From Hyphomicrobiales bacterium (GTDB lineage: Bacteria; Pseudomonadota; Alphaproteobacteria; Rhizobiales; Devosiaceae): a stretch of 64,000 bases of DNA. Below, piece by piece: positions 47,353 to 56,621 of this stretch. The notes below the pieces were generated by a model. The model was not told where the DNA came from and ran no database searches. It worked only from the letters and a program-made list of their open reading frames with translations. The DNA is taken from contig UCAU01000042.1 in NCBI GenBank assembly GCA_900470445.1, positions 1 to 64,000 of the forward strand, written 5' to 3'. Positions within the stretch are counted from its first letter, which is position 1; the number at the start of each line of letters is the position of its first letter. Made by a program: the position numbers and the translations under genes.

Positions 47353-48428
47353 GCGCGACCAAAACCGAGACCCTGGTGCCACCGCTTTCGCGTCTGCTGC
47401 CAAAAGGTAGTGGCGCATTGCTGTCCAGCCTTGTGGCCATTGTCCTCGCGCTGCTTATCGGCGCCATCCTGATTATCGCCTGGGGCGCCAATCCGCTCAC
47501 TGCCTATCTGGCGCTGCTCGACGGCGCTTTCGGTTCGTGGAACAGCCTTGCCGAAACGCTGCTGCGCGCTATTCCCCTGATCTTTACCGGCCTTGCCATC
47601 GCCATCGCTTTCCGTGGCGGCGCCTTCAACCTGGGGGCTGAGGGCCAGCTTTTCCTCGGCGCAACCGCTGCTGCCTTTGTCGGCCTTGCCTTGCCGGACA
47701 TGCCGCCGCTGGTCGTCATCCCGGCCATGATCGTCACAGCCGCGGTGGTTGGCGCACTCTGGTCGCTACTGGCAGGCGCGTTGAAGATGCGCTTTGGCGC
47801 CAATGAGTTGATCACGACGATCATGCTCAACTATATCGCCATCCTGTTCGTTTCCTTCCTGCTGCGTGGTCCCTTGCAGGAGGCTGCGGGCTACCTGCCG
47901 CAGACCGAGCGGCTTGCCAGCAATGCCCGATTTCCCGCGCTGATCGAAGGAACGCGCCTGCATTTCGGTTTTCTCCTGGCGCTGCTCGCCGTCGCGGGCT
48001 GTCACTTCGCGCTCTGGCACACGACCTGGGGGTTCAAGCTGCGCGTGGTCGGGCTCAATGCGCGGGCTGCGTTCAATGCCGGCTATAAGGTCACCGCCAT
48101 CACCATCTCGGCATTTCTCGTCAGCGGCGCACTGGCGGGGCTGGCCGGCTATATGGAAGTGGTCGGCGTACAACGCCGCATGATCGAAAACCTCTCTCCA
48201 GGCTTCGGCTATACCGGCATCATCGTTGCATTGCTCGGGCGCACCAATCCCATCGGCGTGCTTGCCGCGGCCATCCTCTTTGCGGCCTTGCAGGTCGGCG
48301 GCACCAGTATGCAGACCGCTTCGGGCGTGCCGAGCACATTGACCACCATCATACAGGGACTTGTCGTGCTGTTCGTCATCGGGCGCGGTGCTTTCGATTT
48401 CCTGGCCAAGCGCAAGCCGGTGGCCTGA
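47349..48428 (+). CDS. BMP-family ABC transporter permease 1
   Basis: 359 residues, starting with ATGA overlap to the ATPase. About ten transmembrane helices; the family segment AIAFRGGAFNLGAEGQLFLG (residues about 88-107) and NELITTIMLNYIAILFVSFL are typical of the larger permease subunit of BMP importers (nucleoside-type). Forms a heterodimer with the next gene product. It has no signal for a specific substrate. Confidence 0.92.
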   Translation: MSATKTETLVPPLSRLLPKGSGALLSSLVAIVLALLIGAILIIAWGANPLTAYLALLDGAFGSWNSLAETLLRAIPLIFTGLAIAIAFRGGAFNLGAEGQLFLGATAAAFVGLALPDMPPLVVIPAMIVTAAVVGALWSLLAGALKMRFGANELITTIMLNYIAILFVSFLLRGPLQEAAGYLPQTERLASNARFPALIEGTRLHFGFLLALLAVAGCHFALWHTTWGFKLRVVGLNARAAFNAGYKVTAITISAFLVSGALAGLAGYMEVVGVQRRMIENLSPGFGYTGIIVALLGRTNPIGVLAAAILFAALQVGGTSMQTASGVPSTLTTIIQGLVVLFVIGRGAFDFLAKRKPVA

Positions 48429-48430
48429 AC

Positions 48431-49381
48431 ATGAGCTTTATCGACTATCTGACGGACCCGATCGCCGCCGGCTTCCTGCAGGCAACCACGCGCCTCGCCA
48501 TTCCGATCATGCTTGCGGCGCTAGGCGGCATGTTTGCCGAGCGCGCCGGCGTGCTCAATATCGGGCTGGAAGGCATGATGCTGCTTGGTGCCTTTGTCGG
48601 CTTTTCTGCCGCCTTCGTCTCGGGCAGCCTCTGGTTCGGCGTTGCGGCCGGCATGGCATCGGGCGCCGTGCTCGGGCTGGTGATGGCGTTCTATACCGTG
48701 CGCCTGTCGAGCAATCAGGTCGTGGTTGGCATAGCCATCAACCTGCTGATAGTGGGCGTCACCAGCTATGGTTTTCGCGCGGCCTTCGGCACGGGAACCA
48801 ACGCGCCGCGGATCCAGCCCTTTCCTCCTCTCGAGATACCCGGACTATCGCAGATACCGGCGCTCGGCCCCCTGCTCTTCCAGCAAAGTATTTTAGTTTA
48901 CCTGACACTGGCACTCGTTGCCGTGGCGGCGATCGTGCTCTCGCGCATGTCGATCGGAACGGCGATCATAGCTGTCGGCGAGCACCCGGAAGCGGCCGAA
49001 ACGCTGGGCATATCGGTCAGCCGGACGCGCACCTGGTGCCTCGTGGTTTCCGGGCTTTTTGCCGGGCTTGGCGGCGCCTTCCTGTCGCTGAGCGCCACCG
49101 GCCTGTTCCTTGACAACATGACCGCCGGCCGTGGCTATATTGCCCTAGCCATTCTGCTGCTCGGCCGCCGTCACCCCTGGGGCATCCTGCTGGCTGCCAT
49201 GCTGTTCGGGGGCGCCGACGCTTTCCAGCTACGCGGTCAGAATGCGGGCACCGGCATTCCCTATCAGTTCCTCGTCATGCTGCCTTATCTGCTGACCATC
49301 GTGGTGCTGATTGGATTTGCCGGAAAAGTTCGAGACCCAGCCGCGCTCGGGCAGCCGTTCCAGCGCAACAAAGCCGAGTAA
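48431..49381 (+). CDS. BMP-family ABC transporter permease 2
   Basis: 316 residues, two bases after the first permease. Eight to nine helices; AGVLNIGLEGMMLLGAFVGF (residues about 37-56), NQVVVGIAINLLIVGVTSYG and the ENPEAAETLGI-like cytoplasmic loop (EHPEAAETLGISVSRTRTWC) mark the smaller permease of the pair. Completes the importer. Confidence 0.92.
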   Translation: MSFIDYLTDPIAAGFLQATTRLAIPIMLAALGGMFAERAGVLNIGLEGMMLLGAFVGFSAAFVSGSLWFGVAAGMASGAVLGLVMAFYTVRLSSNQVVVGIAINLLIVGVTSYGFRAAFGTGTNAPRIQPFPPLEIPGLSQIPALGPLLFQQSILVYLTLALVAVAAIVLSRMSIGTAIIAVGEHPEAAETLGISVSRTRTWCLVVSGLFAGLGGAFLSLSATGLFLDNMTAGRGYIALAILLLGRRHPWGILLAAMLFGGADAFQLRGQNAGTGIPYQFLVMLPYLLTIVVLIGFAGKVRDPAALGQPFQRNKAE

Positions 49382-49387
49382 GCATTC

Positions 49388-50179
49388 ATGTTTGTCGATA
49401 GCCACCTGCATCTCGATTTCGATGAATTCGCCCATGACCGATCAGCGGTAATGGCGCGAGCGGCAGCAATCGGCATCGAAACCTATCTCACTATCGGCAT
49501 AAAGGTGCGCGACTTCGGCCGCGTCCGTGCCGTCGCCGAGATGCACGACAATGTCTATTGCACGGTGGGCACGCTGCCGCATTTTTCCGACGACGAGAAA
49601 GACGTCACGACCGAAGAGATCGTTGCACTCACCCGCCATCCCAAGGTTGTCGGGATTGGCGAGGCGGGGCTCGACCGGGTTTATGGGACGGCTGATTGGA
49701 CAAATCAAATCGCCGTCTTCGCCGCTCATCTTGCGGCGGCTCAGGAAACGCAATTGCCACTGGTTATCCATTCGGTACGCGAAGACGAAACCATGGCGAC
49801 CATGCTGCGGGAAGCCACCGCCGTAAGACCGTTTCCCTTTGTAGTGCATGCCTTTTCGGGTGGACCGCTTTTGATGGAGACCGCCCTGGAACTCGGCGGC
49901 TATTTCGGCTTTGGCGGCCTCCTGACCTATGAAGGCAACGATCACATCCGCCAGGCGGCGAGCAGCCTTCCACGCGACCGCATCCTGCTCGAAACCGACT
50001 CGCCTTCGATGTCCCCAGCGCCGTATGAGACCGATCGAAATGAGCCGGCCAACCTATCCAAGATAGCCGAGCTGCTCGCAAAACTGCGCGGCGATAAAGT
50101 CGCCGATGTCGCCGCCTATACCGCGGACAACTTCTACCGCCTGTTTGCCAAGGTTGCCCGGCCTCCTATTGTCAGCTGA
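49388..50179 (+). CDS. TatD-family metal-dependent hydrolase
   Basis: 263 residues, a TIM-barrel hydrolase. Metal ligands are in MFVDSHLHLD (His6, His8), GIGEAGLD (Glu), LVIHSVRE (His), FVVHAFSG (His) and LLETDSPSM (Asp). The TatD family are deoxyribonucleases or related esterases and amidohydrolases. It starts 6 bases after the second permease, so it belongs to the import operon. This context suggests a catabolic role on the imported compound rather than housekeeping DNA repair. Confidence 0.85.
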   Translation: MFVDSHLHLDFDEFAHDRSAVMARAAAIGIETYLTIGIKVRDFGRVRAVAEMHDNVYCTVGTLPHFSDDEKDVTTEEIVALTRHPKVVGIGEAGLDRVYGTADWTNQIAVFAAHLAAAQETQLPLVIHSVREDETMATMLREATAVRPFPFVVHAFSGGPLLMETALELGGYFGFGGLLTYEGNDHIRQAASSLPRDRILLETDSPSMSPAPYETDRNEPANLSKIAELLAKLRGDKVADVAAYTADNFYRLFAKVARPPIVS

Positions 50180-50561
50180 CAGGATGAGCAAGGGAGCGGC
50201 CCCGTCATCCATAGCCTTTGATTGACAAGTTCCGCAGCCAAATCTACCATACAAGTATCGAAGGCGGATAAATTCCCGCTGAATGGCCGGAGACACGTCA
50301 TGGGCTCGAGCAGCCCAGCCACGGTATGTTGGTAAAGCGTGCGCTACGCGGAACGTCTTTGGTTTGACCGGATAAACACGGACCATTGCTCGTTTCGACC
50401 TTCCGCAGGACCCCTCGTCGATCTCAGCTGTGCGGTCACGGTTGATGGATTGGTCCTTGCCCCTCCATCGCTCCCGCTTTTGACCCGGCTTGCCGGGTAG
50501 TGTTGCAGGCCGATCCACAACGGACGCCTGGGAGGGGACCGGTATTTGCCGGAAACGACGC
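50180..50561. other. Intergenic region upstream of the carbohydrate operon
   Basis: 382 bases without a convincing gene. It contains a promoter-like pair (50222-50250) and the palindrome ATACAAGTAT at 50249-50258, then a GC-rich leader of about 300 bases up to the glycoside hydrolase start. No terminator with a U-run was found after the TatD-like gene. Confidence 0.5.
50222..50250 (+). promoter_or_regulatory. Predicted promoter of the glycoside hydrolase operon
   Basis: A perfect TTGACA at 50222-50227 and TACCAT at 50245-50250 with 17 bases between. The -10 overlaps CCATACAAGTAT, which shares TACCATACAA with the promoter region of the GntR/aldehyde dehydrogenase pair (57355-57364). Confidence 0.5.
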
Positions 50562-52232
50562 ATGGATTTTGGCGCCGATAGTCACACCCAATCATCCTCG
50601 CTGCTGAACAAGCTGCGCGCGATCGATGTGACGCAACGGGTAACGGCCGACAATAACCCGTGGGAAGCCGCCATTCTTGCCGAATTCGCGCGCTCTGGCG
50701 TCGCCTTCACCGCGTCTTCACCGGCCATGGAAAACCGCTTTTACGACGCGGTCACTGAACTCATCGCCTGCATCAAGCCCACCGGCAGCGAACAACCCAT
50801 TCTGCATGAGGGCGGGATCTATCACGGCTGTTGGCTGGAAAGCACCGGCACGATCAATGCCGAATTGCTGGCCCGTTTCGTGCCCTCCATCGCCGCCGCC
50901 ACCTTTGCCGCCTTTGCCGAGTATCAGCGTGAAGATGGCCTATTGCCGTATAAGCTGACGCCGAACGGGCCGGTTTTCTCGCAGATCCAACTGGTGTCAC
51001 CCCTCGCCCGCTCGGTCTGGACCCATTACAGCCTCAACAGCCGCGACAAGGCGTACCTGGCCAAAATGTACCGCTCCATGGCTGCCTATGATGCCTGGCT
51101 GGCCGAGTGGCGCGACACGCGCAAGACCGGCGCCGTCGAAGCCTTCTGCGCTTTCGATACCGGCCATGATCTGTCCGCCCGTTTCTGGCATGTGCCGGAC
51201 TCTCCGTTCGACAACGACACCAAGGCGTATAATCCCGACAATCCGGTACTGCCCTTCATCGCGCCCGATCTCACCGCCAATGCGGCCTGCCAGCGCCTGT
51301 ACCTAGCCCGCATGGCCGAGGAATTGGGCGAGGACCCAGCCCCCTGGCGCGCCAAGGCCGAGCAGAGCATTGCAGCCCTGTTCGCGCAGTGCTTCCATGC
51401 CGAAGACGGCTTCTTCTACGATCGCGATCGCAACGGGCAGCATGTGCGCGTGCAATCGGACGTGCTGCTGCGGGTTCTGGCCTGCGAAGTGGGCGACGAC
51501 GCCTTTTTCGCTGAAGCTCTGAGCCGCTACCTGCTCAACACCCGCAAATTCTTCGCCAAATACCCTCTCACCTCGATCGCTCTCGACGATCCACGGTTCG
51601 ACCCGGCCTATGACTATAATAGCTGGTGCGGTCCCACCAATTTCCTGACCCTGATCCGCACCCCGCATGCCTTCGAGCATCATCACCGCCATGTCGAGCT
51701 GACCTGGATTCTCTATCCGACCCTGTCGGCGCAGTTCCGCTCGACTCGCTTTGCTCAAACGCTGCATCCCTTCACGGGACGGGAGGGTTTCACCGAGGCC
51801 TATTCACCCTCGATCCTGTGTCTGCTCGATTTCGTCGAACGGCTGAGCGGCATCCAGCCGCGCCCGGACGGCGCGCTGTGGTTCACCGGCCTCGTCCCCT
51901 ATCAGATCGAGCACCGCGACGTGGCGCATGAAACGGCCTATGCCCGCACCGTCGATGGCCACCATTTCGAGCTGGTCAACACCCGGACCCACTCCACCGC
52001 CTATCGCGATGGTGAAGTGCTGTTCCGCGCCCCCAAGGGCGTCCGCATCATCACCGACCGCACCGGCGCGATTACCGGGCTGGTCGGCATGAGCGTCAAC
52101 ACCATCACCGGCACGCTGCGTATTCCGGATGGAGAATTCGACGTCACGGCGGCAGCCAATGAACACCTGCATTTCGAGAACGGAGCTTTCACCCGCCTGC
52201 ACAATCCGGGGCTGGTCCACCCGACCTATTAA
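50562..52232 (+). CDS. Glycoside hydrolase with (alpha/alpha)6 barrel (MGH1/GH63-like)
   Basis: 556 residues from the ATG at 50562 (MDFGADSHTQSSSLLNKLRA); an earlier in-frame ATG at 50490 lies in noncoding-type sequence. The pattern of helical repeats with PILHEGGIYHGCWLESTGTI, EDGLLPYKLTPNGPVFSQIQ, GHDLSARFWHVPDSPFDNDT and DYNSWCGPTNFLTLIRT matches GH37/GH63/trehalase-like toroids. No signal peptide, so it acts on an imported oligosaccharide. A sugar importer follows. The substrate is not predictable by eye. Confidence 0.75.
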   Translation: MDFGADSHTQSSSLLNKLRAIDVTQRVTADNNPWEAAILAEFARSGVAFTASSPAMENRFYDAVTELIACIKPTGSEQPILHEGGIYHGCWLESTGTINAELLARFVPSIAAATFAAFAEYQREDGLLPYKLTPNGPVFSQIQLVSPLARSVWTHYSLNSRDKAYLAKMYRSMAAYDAWLAEWRDTRKTGAVEAFCAFDTGHDLSARFWHVPDSPFDNDTKAYNPDNPVLPFIAPDLTANAACQRLYLARMAEELGEDPAPWRAKAEQSIAALFAQCFHAEDGFFYDRDRNGQHVRVQSDVLLRVLACEVGDDAFFAEALSRYLLNTRKFFAKYPLTSIALDDPRFDPAYDYNSWCGPTNFLTLIRTPHAFEHHHRHVELTWILYPTLSAQFRSTRFAQTLHPFTGREGFTEAYSPSILCLLDFVERLSGIQPRPDGALWFTGLVPYQIEHRDVAHETAYARTVDGHHFELVNTRTHSTAYRDGEVLFRAPKGVRIITDRTGAITGLVGMSVNTITGTLRIPDGEFDVTAAANEHLHFENGAFTRLHNPGLVHPTY

Positions 52233-52341
52233 TCACGCGCCGAAACCGGCCAATCGACCCAAGAATTTCGACCATTGCCGGCCCGTCCGGGAATCAGGAC
52301 ACGCCGACGATGAGGTACGTAGCTCACAATGGGAGGTATCC

Positions 52342-53631
52342 ATGAGCACATTCAATAGACGCAAATTCCTCGGCACAGCCGCCGCCGCGGCCGGCTCCGC
52401 AGCAATCCTGTCGGCCACGGGCAATTCTGCCTTCGCCCAGGATCGTCGCATCCGCCACTTCTGGTGGGGCAACCCGGAGCGCGACAAGCGCACATTCGAA
52501 GTCATCCGCCTATTCAACGAAAAGAACCCCGGCATCGTGGTGGCCGGTGAAACCCTCGGTTCGGCCGATTACTTCACTCGCCTCACCACCCAGATTGCCG
52601 GCCGCAACATGGCCGACGCCATCCAGATGGGCTATGGCGTGATGTTCGAATATATCAATCGCGGCGCCATCCTGCCGCTCGACGACTATATCGGAAAGTC
52701 GCTCGACATCTCCCAGATCGACGAGAGCGCACTCTCGGCCGGCCGCGTCGATGGCAAGCTCTATGCCCTCTCGATCGGCGCCAATTCGCACGTCTCGCTC
52801 TACAATACCCGCCTGTTCGACGCCGCCGGCATCAGTTTCGATCCCTTCGGCTGGACCTATGACGATCTCAAGCGCGTCGCCAGCGAAGTCACCAAGGCCA
52901 CCGGCGTCTTCGGCACGGACGACAACACCGCCGACTACCAGAACTTCTCCGACTATGTGCACCAGCGCGGCGAGCGCCTGTTTGACGACGAAGGCAATTT
53001 CGGCGCCTCGGCCGAAACCATCGCCGACTATTTCGCCATCTGGGCCGACCTGCGCGCCGCTGGCGCCACTCCGCCGGGTCAGGTTTCGGCGGGTCTTGTC
53101 GGGGCCGAACTCTCCAATTGGGGCATCGTCACCGGCCAGACCGCGATTTCCTACGCCTGGAGCAACCAGATGGTGGGCGTGCAAAACCTGATGCAGGACA
53201 AGGTCGGCGCGGCCATGTTTCCCAATACGCCTGAAATGATCCCCGGCTCGATCATCCAGCCCAGCCAGTTCATCTGCCTCAGCCGTGACACGGTCGATGC
53301 GGAAGCGGCCACGACCTATATGAGCGCCTTCGTCAACGACCCGGAGATGACCGCGGTGCTGGGCCTCGAACGCGGTATCCCTGCCAATGCCCAGGTGCGC
53401 GCGGCACTGCAGCCCAAGCTCACCGAAATCGAAGCGACCTCGGTCGCCTTCTTTGACGGCATTCAGGGCAAGACCATGGATCTGGCGCCGCCGCCGCCCT
53501 CCGGCGCGCAGGAAATCGAAGCCATGTTCGAGCGTGTCGCGGTGGCCGTGCTGCTCGATCAGGCGCCCATCCCCGATGTCGCCAACCAGATCCGCCGCGA
53601 AGCCGAAGGCATCCGCCGCCGCGCCCGCTAA
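52342..53631 (+). CDS. Carbohydrate ABC transporter substrate-binding protein (Tat-exported)
   Basis: 429 residues from the ATG at 52342 (MSTFNRRKFLGTAAAAAGSA), with GGGAGG upstream. The twin-arginine RRKFLG followed by a hydrophobic Ala stretch and an AFAQ cleavage site marks Tat export. The mature protein follows the extracellular solute-binding family 1 pattern (HFWWGNPERDKRTFEVIRLF, QMGYGVMFEYINRGAILPLD). It delivers an oligosaccharide to the two downstream permeases. A 13-base-pair hairpin follows the gene. Confidence 0.92.
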   Translation: MSTFNRRKFLGTAAAAAGSAAILSATGNSAFAQDRRIRHFWWGNPERDKRTFEVIRLFNEKNPGIVVAGETLGSADYFTRLTTQIAGRNMADAIQMGYGVMFEYINRGAILPLDDYIGKSLDISQIDESALSAGRVDGKLYALSIGANSHVSLYNTRLFDAAGISFDPFGWTYDDLKRVASEVTKATGVFGTDDNTADYQNFSDYVHQRGERLFDDEGNFGASAETIADYFAIWADLRAAGATPPGQVSAGLVGAELSNWGIVTGQTAISYAWSNQMVGVQNLMQDKVGAAMFPNTPEMIPGSIIQPSQFICLSRDTVDAEAATTYMSAFVNDPEMTAVLGLERGIPANAQVRAALQPKLTEIEATSVAFFDGIQGKTMDLAPPPPSGAQEIEAMFERVAVAVLLDQAPIPDVANQIRREAEGIRRRAR

Positions 53632-53637
53632 CCAATT

Positions 53638-53666
53638 TGGCCCGCCGGGACGTTCCCGGCGGGCCA
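53638..53666. terminator. Strong intercistronic hairpin after the binding-protein gene
   Basis: TGGCCCGCCGGGA at 53638-53650 pairs perfectly with TCCCGGCGGGCCA at 53654-53666 around a 3-base loop. There is no U-run; it probably stabilises the binding-protein mRNA and reduces permease expression rather than ending transcription. Confidence 0.6.
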
Positions 53667-53693
53667 TAGCTTCACGACGCAAGGATGACAGGA

Positions 53694-54593
53694 ATGTCTA
53701 TTCGATCCAAATTACGCCGCAGCTGGCCGGGTTATGTGTTCCTCACGCCCTGGCTGATTGGCTTCTTCCTGCTCTCGATCTTTCCAATCCTGGCTTCGCT
53801 CTATCTCGCCTTCACCGATTATGACGCAGTCAATGCGCCGGTTTGGGTCGGGCTCGAAAACTTCCAATATATGTTCGAGTTCGACTACCGCTTCTGGCAG
53901 TCGCTCAAGGTCACCTTCCTCTTCGTCATACTCTCGGTGCCGGCCAAGCTGATCTTCGCGCTGATCGTGGCCATGCTGCTAGACAAGGGCATTCGCGCCG
54001 TCGGCTGGTATCGCGCCCTGTTCTACCTGCCCTCAATTCTGGGCGGCTCCATCGCCGTGGCGATCCTGTGGCGGCAATTGTTCAACGCCGATGGCGTGAT
54101 CAATTCGGCGCTCGCGGTGTTCGGCATCCAGGGCCCCTATTGGCTCTCGGACCCCAATTATTCGCTCTATACGCTGGTCGTGCTCGCCATCTGGCAATTC
54201 GGCTCGCCCATGCTGATCTTCCTCGCCGGCCTGCGCGCCATCCCGCAGGACCTGTACGAGGCGGCCGAGATCGACGCGGCCACGCCCAGCCGCAAATTCT
54301 TCGCCATCACCGTGCCCATGCTGGCTCCGGTCATCTTCTTCAATCTGGTGCTGCAGATGATCGAAGCGTTCAAATCCTTTTCGGGCGCCTTCATCATTTC
54401 GGGCGGCACCGGCGCCCCGCTCGATAGCCTGCTGTTCTTCACGGTTTACCTGTTCAACGAGGCCTTCAGCTATTTCCGCATGGGCTACGCCTCGGCGCTG
54501 GGCTGGGTGCTGCTGGTCATCATCGCCGCCTTCACCGCCATCGCCTTCTGGACCTCAAAATATTGGGTCCACTACGAAAATGAGAGGGGCTAG
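53694..54593 (+). CDS. Sugar ABC transporter permease (MalF-type)
   Basis: 299 residues from the ATG at 53694 (MSIRSKLRRSWPGYVFLTPW), preferred over 53685 because AAGGA is then at a normal distance. Six transmembrane helices, with the EAA loop YEAAEIDAATPSRKFFAITV around residues 187-206 that contacts the ATPase. Pairs with the next permease. Confidence 0.92.
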   Translation: MSIRSKLRRSWPGYVFLTPWLIGFFLLSIFPILASLYLAFTDYDAVNAPVWVGLENFQYMFEFDYRFWQSLKVTFLFVILSVPAKLIFALIVAMLLDKGIRAVGWYRALFYLPSILGGSIAVAILWRQLFNADGVINSALAVFGIQGPYWLSDPNYSLYTLVVLAIWQFGSPMLIFLAGLRAIPQDLYEAAEIDAATPSRKFFAITVPMLAPVIFFNLVLQMIEAFKSFSGAFIISGGTGAPLDSLLFFTVYLFNEAFSYFRMGYASALGWVLLVIIAAFTAIAFWTSKYWVHYENERG

Positions 54594-54596
54594 GCC

Positions 54597-55499
54597 ATGA
54601 CCGACGCAACTTCTACCCGCCTCGCCGATCTCACTGCCGTCTCCGCTCAGCTCCGAGCTGATCGTGCCGTCCGTGCCAAACGCGCGGCAATGCTCAAGCA
54701 CGTCTTCCTGATCGCTGCATCCTTCGTGATGATCTATCCGCTGCTCTGGATGGTGGCGAGTTCGCTCAAACCCAATAACGAGATTTTCGGCCAGCTCGGG
54801 CTCATCCCCAGCGATCCGCAATGGTCCAACTACACCAGCGGCTGGAATGCCCTGCCGGTCAGCTTCACCAATTTCTTCTGGAATTCGGCCGTGGTGACCG
54901 TGCTGTCGGTGATCGGCAATGTCATCTCATGCTCGTTTGCCGCCTATGCCTTCGCCCGGCTCGAATTTTCCGGCAAGACCATCTGGTTCGCGCTGATGAT
55001 GATGACACTGATGATCCCCTATCACGTCGTGCTCATCCCTCAATATCTCACCTTCCTGCAGCTGGGCTGGGTCAATACCTACCTGCCGCTGGTGGTGCCG
55101 CGGTTCCTCGCGTCCGACGCGTTCTTCATCTTCCTGATGATCCAGTTCTTCCGCCAATTGCCGCGCGAACTGGATGAGGCGGCGATGATCGATGGCTGCT
55201 CCCCCTTCAAGATTTACTGGGCCATCATCCTGCCGCTCTCGCTGCCGGCCATGACCACGGCGGCCATCTTCTCCTTCATCTGGACCTGGGAAGATTTCCT
55301 GGGGCCGCTGGTCTATCTCAACGATATCAAGGACTACACGGTCCCCCTCGCACTGCGGATGTTCCTCAGCCAGGACAGCGTTTCCGAATTTGGCCAGATG
55401 TTCGCCATGTCGGTGCTCTCCATCCTGCCCATCATCCTGTTCTTTGTCATCTTCCAGCGCTTCATCATCCGCGGCATCGCCATGAGCGGCATGAAATAG
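54597..55499 (+). CDS. Sugar ABC transporter permease (MalG-type)
   Basis: 300 residues with a cytoplasmic N-terminus and six helices ([20 protein letters not shown] first). The EAA loop is [20 protein letters not shown]. The C-terminal [12 protein letters not shown] is typical of this class. It starts 3 bases after the first permease. Confidence 0.93.
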   Translation: MTDATSTRLADLTAVSAQLRADRAVRAKRAAMLKHVFLIAASFVMIYPLLWMVASSLKPNNEIFGQLGLIPSDPQWSNYTSGWNALPVSFTNFFWNSAVVTVLSVIGNVISCSFAAYAFARLEFSGKTIWFALMMMTLMIPYHVVLIPQYLTFLQLGWVNTYLPLVVPRFLASDAFFIFLMIQFFRQLPRELDEAAMIDGCSPFKIYWAIILPLSLPAMTTAAIFSFIWTWEDFLGPLVYLNDIKDYTVPLALRMFLSQDSVSEFGQMFAMSVLSILPIILFFVIFQRFIIRGIAMSGMK

Positions 55500-55528
55500 C
55501 GCTCGCATACCCATCAAGGACCAAACCA

Positions 55529-56596
55529 ATGGCCTCTGTCACTCTCAGCGACGTCAAGAAAACCTATGGCAACGTGCCCATCATCCATGGCCTCGACCTC
55601 GAGGTTCAGTCGGGCGAATTCCTCGTGCTGGTCGGCCCTTCCGGCTGCGGCAAGTCCACCCTGCTGCGCATGATCGCCGGGCTCGAAGACATTAATGATG
55701 GCGTCATCGCCATCGGCGACAAAATCGTCAACGATCTGCCCGCCTCGCAGCGGAATCTCTCCATGGTGTTCCAGTCCTACGCGCTCTATCCCCATATGAG
55801 CGTGCGCAAGAACCTGGCCTTCGGCCTCTCCAATCTCAAGATGCCCAGGCCCGAAATCGAACGCCGCGTCGCCGACGCTGCCCGCATTCTGCAGATCGAG
55901 CCGCTGATGGAGCGCAAGCCGCGCCAGCTTTCCGGCGGACAGAAGCAGCGCGTCGCCATTGGTCGCGCCATTGTGCGCGAACCACAGCTGTTCCTCTTCG
56001 ACGAACCCCTGTCCAATCTCGATGCCGAATTGCGCGTGCAAATGCGCGTCGAGCTGGCCGGCCTCTATCAGCGGTTGGGCACCACCATGATCTATGTGAC
56101 GCACGACCAGACCGAGGCCATGACCATGGCCACCCGTATCGTCGTGCTCAACAAGGGCCGCATCGAGCAGGTCGGCACGCCCTACGAGCTGTATAATTTC
56201 CCGCGCAATAAATTCGTCGCGACCTTCATCGGTTCACCCAAGATGAACATGCTCGACGCCCAGGCCGCAGGCGGCAAGGCCGATATTGCGGGCCTCGGCA
56301 GCCTCACCCTGCCCCGGGGCATCACGACCAATGGCCCTATCAGCATCGGCATCCGCCCTGAACAACTCAGCCTTGGCACATCAGGCGATCTGACTCTGCC
56401 CGGCAAGGTGACCCTGGTGGAATATCTGGGCAGCGAAGTCTTCATCTATGTCCGCCTCGCCAATGAGCAGACCGTGCTGGTGCAAGGCGCCGGCGACGCC
56501 AAAACCCGCAATGGCGAGGACGTAACCCTCACCATAAATGCTGCAGGCGCCCATTATTTCGACGCCGAAGGGCAGCGTTTGGGGAACGTGAAATAG
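55529..56596 (+). CDS. Sugar ABC transporter ATPase (UgpC/MsmK type)
   Basis: 355 residues. Walker [12 protein letters not shown] (around residue 38), Q-loop [14 protein letters not shown], signature [13 protein letters not shown] and Walker [16 protein letters not shown]. The C-terminal OB-fold (about 240-350, with [20 protein letters not shown]) is the regulatory TOBE domain of the MalK-like subfamily. It closes the carbohydrate import operon. Confidence 0.93.
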   Translation: MASVTLSDVKKTYGNVPIIHGLDLEVQSGEFLVLVGPSGCGKSTLLRMIAGLEDINDGVIAIGDKIVNDLPASQRNLSMVFQSYALYPHMSVRKNLAFGLSNLKMPRPEIERRVADAARILQIEPLMERKPRQLSGGQKQRVAIGRAIVREPQLFLFDEPLSNLDAELRVQMRVELAGLYQRLGTTMIYVTHDQTEAMTMATRIVVLNKGRIEQVGTPYELYNFPRNKFVATFIGSPKMNMLDAQAAGGKADIAGLGSLTLPRGITTNGPISIGIRPEQLSLGTSGDLTLPGKVTLVEYLGSEVFIYVRLANEQTVLVQGAGDAKTRNGEDVTLTINAAGAHYFDAEGQRLGNVK

Positions 56597-56621
56597 CCGG
56601 ATACCCCAAGCCGGTCGCCGC

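Noticed and set aside
50054-50563. A minus-strand frame in the gap before the glycoside hydrolase gene
   Set aside because: Unusual composition, no ribosome site, and overlaps the TatD-like gene end; the gap is better explained as promoter plus leader.
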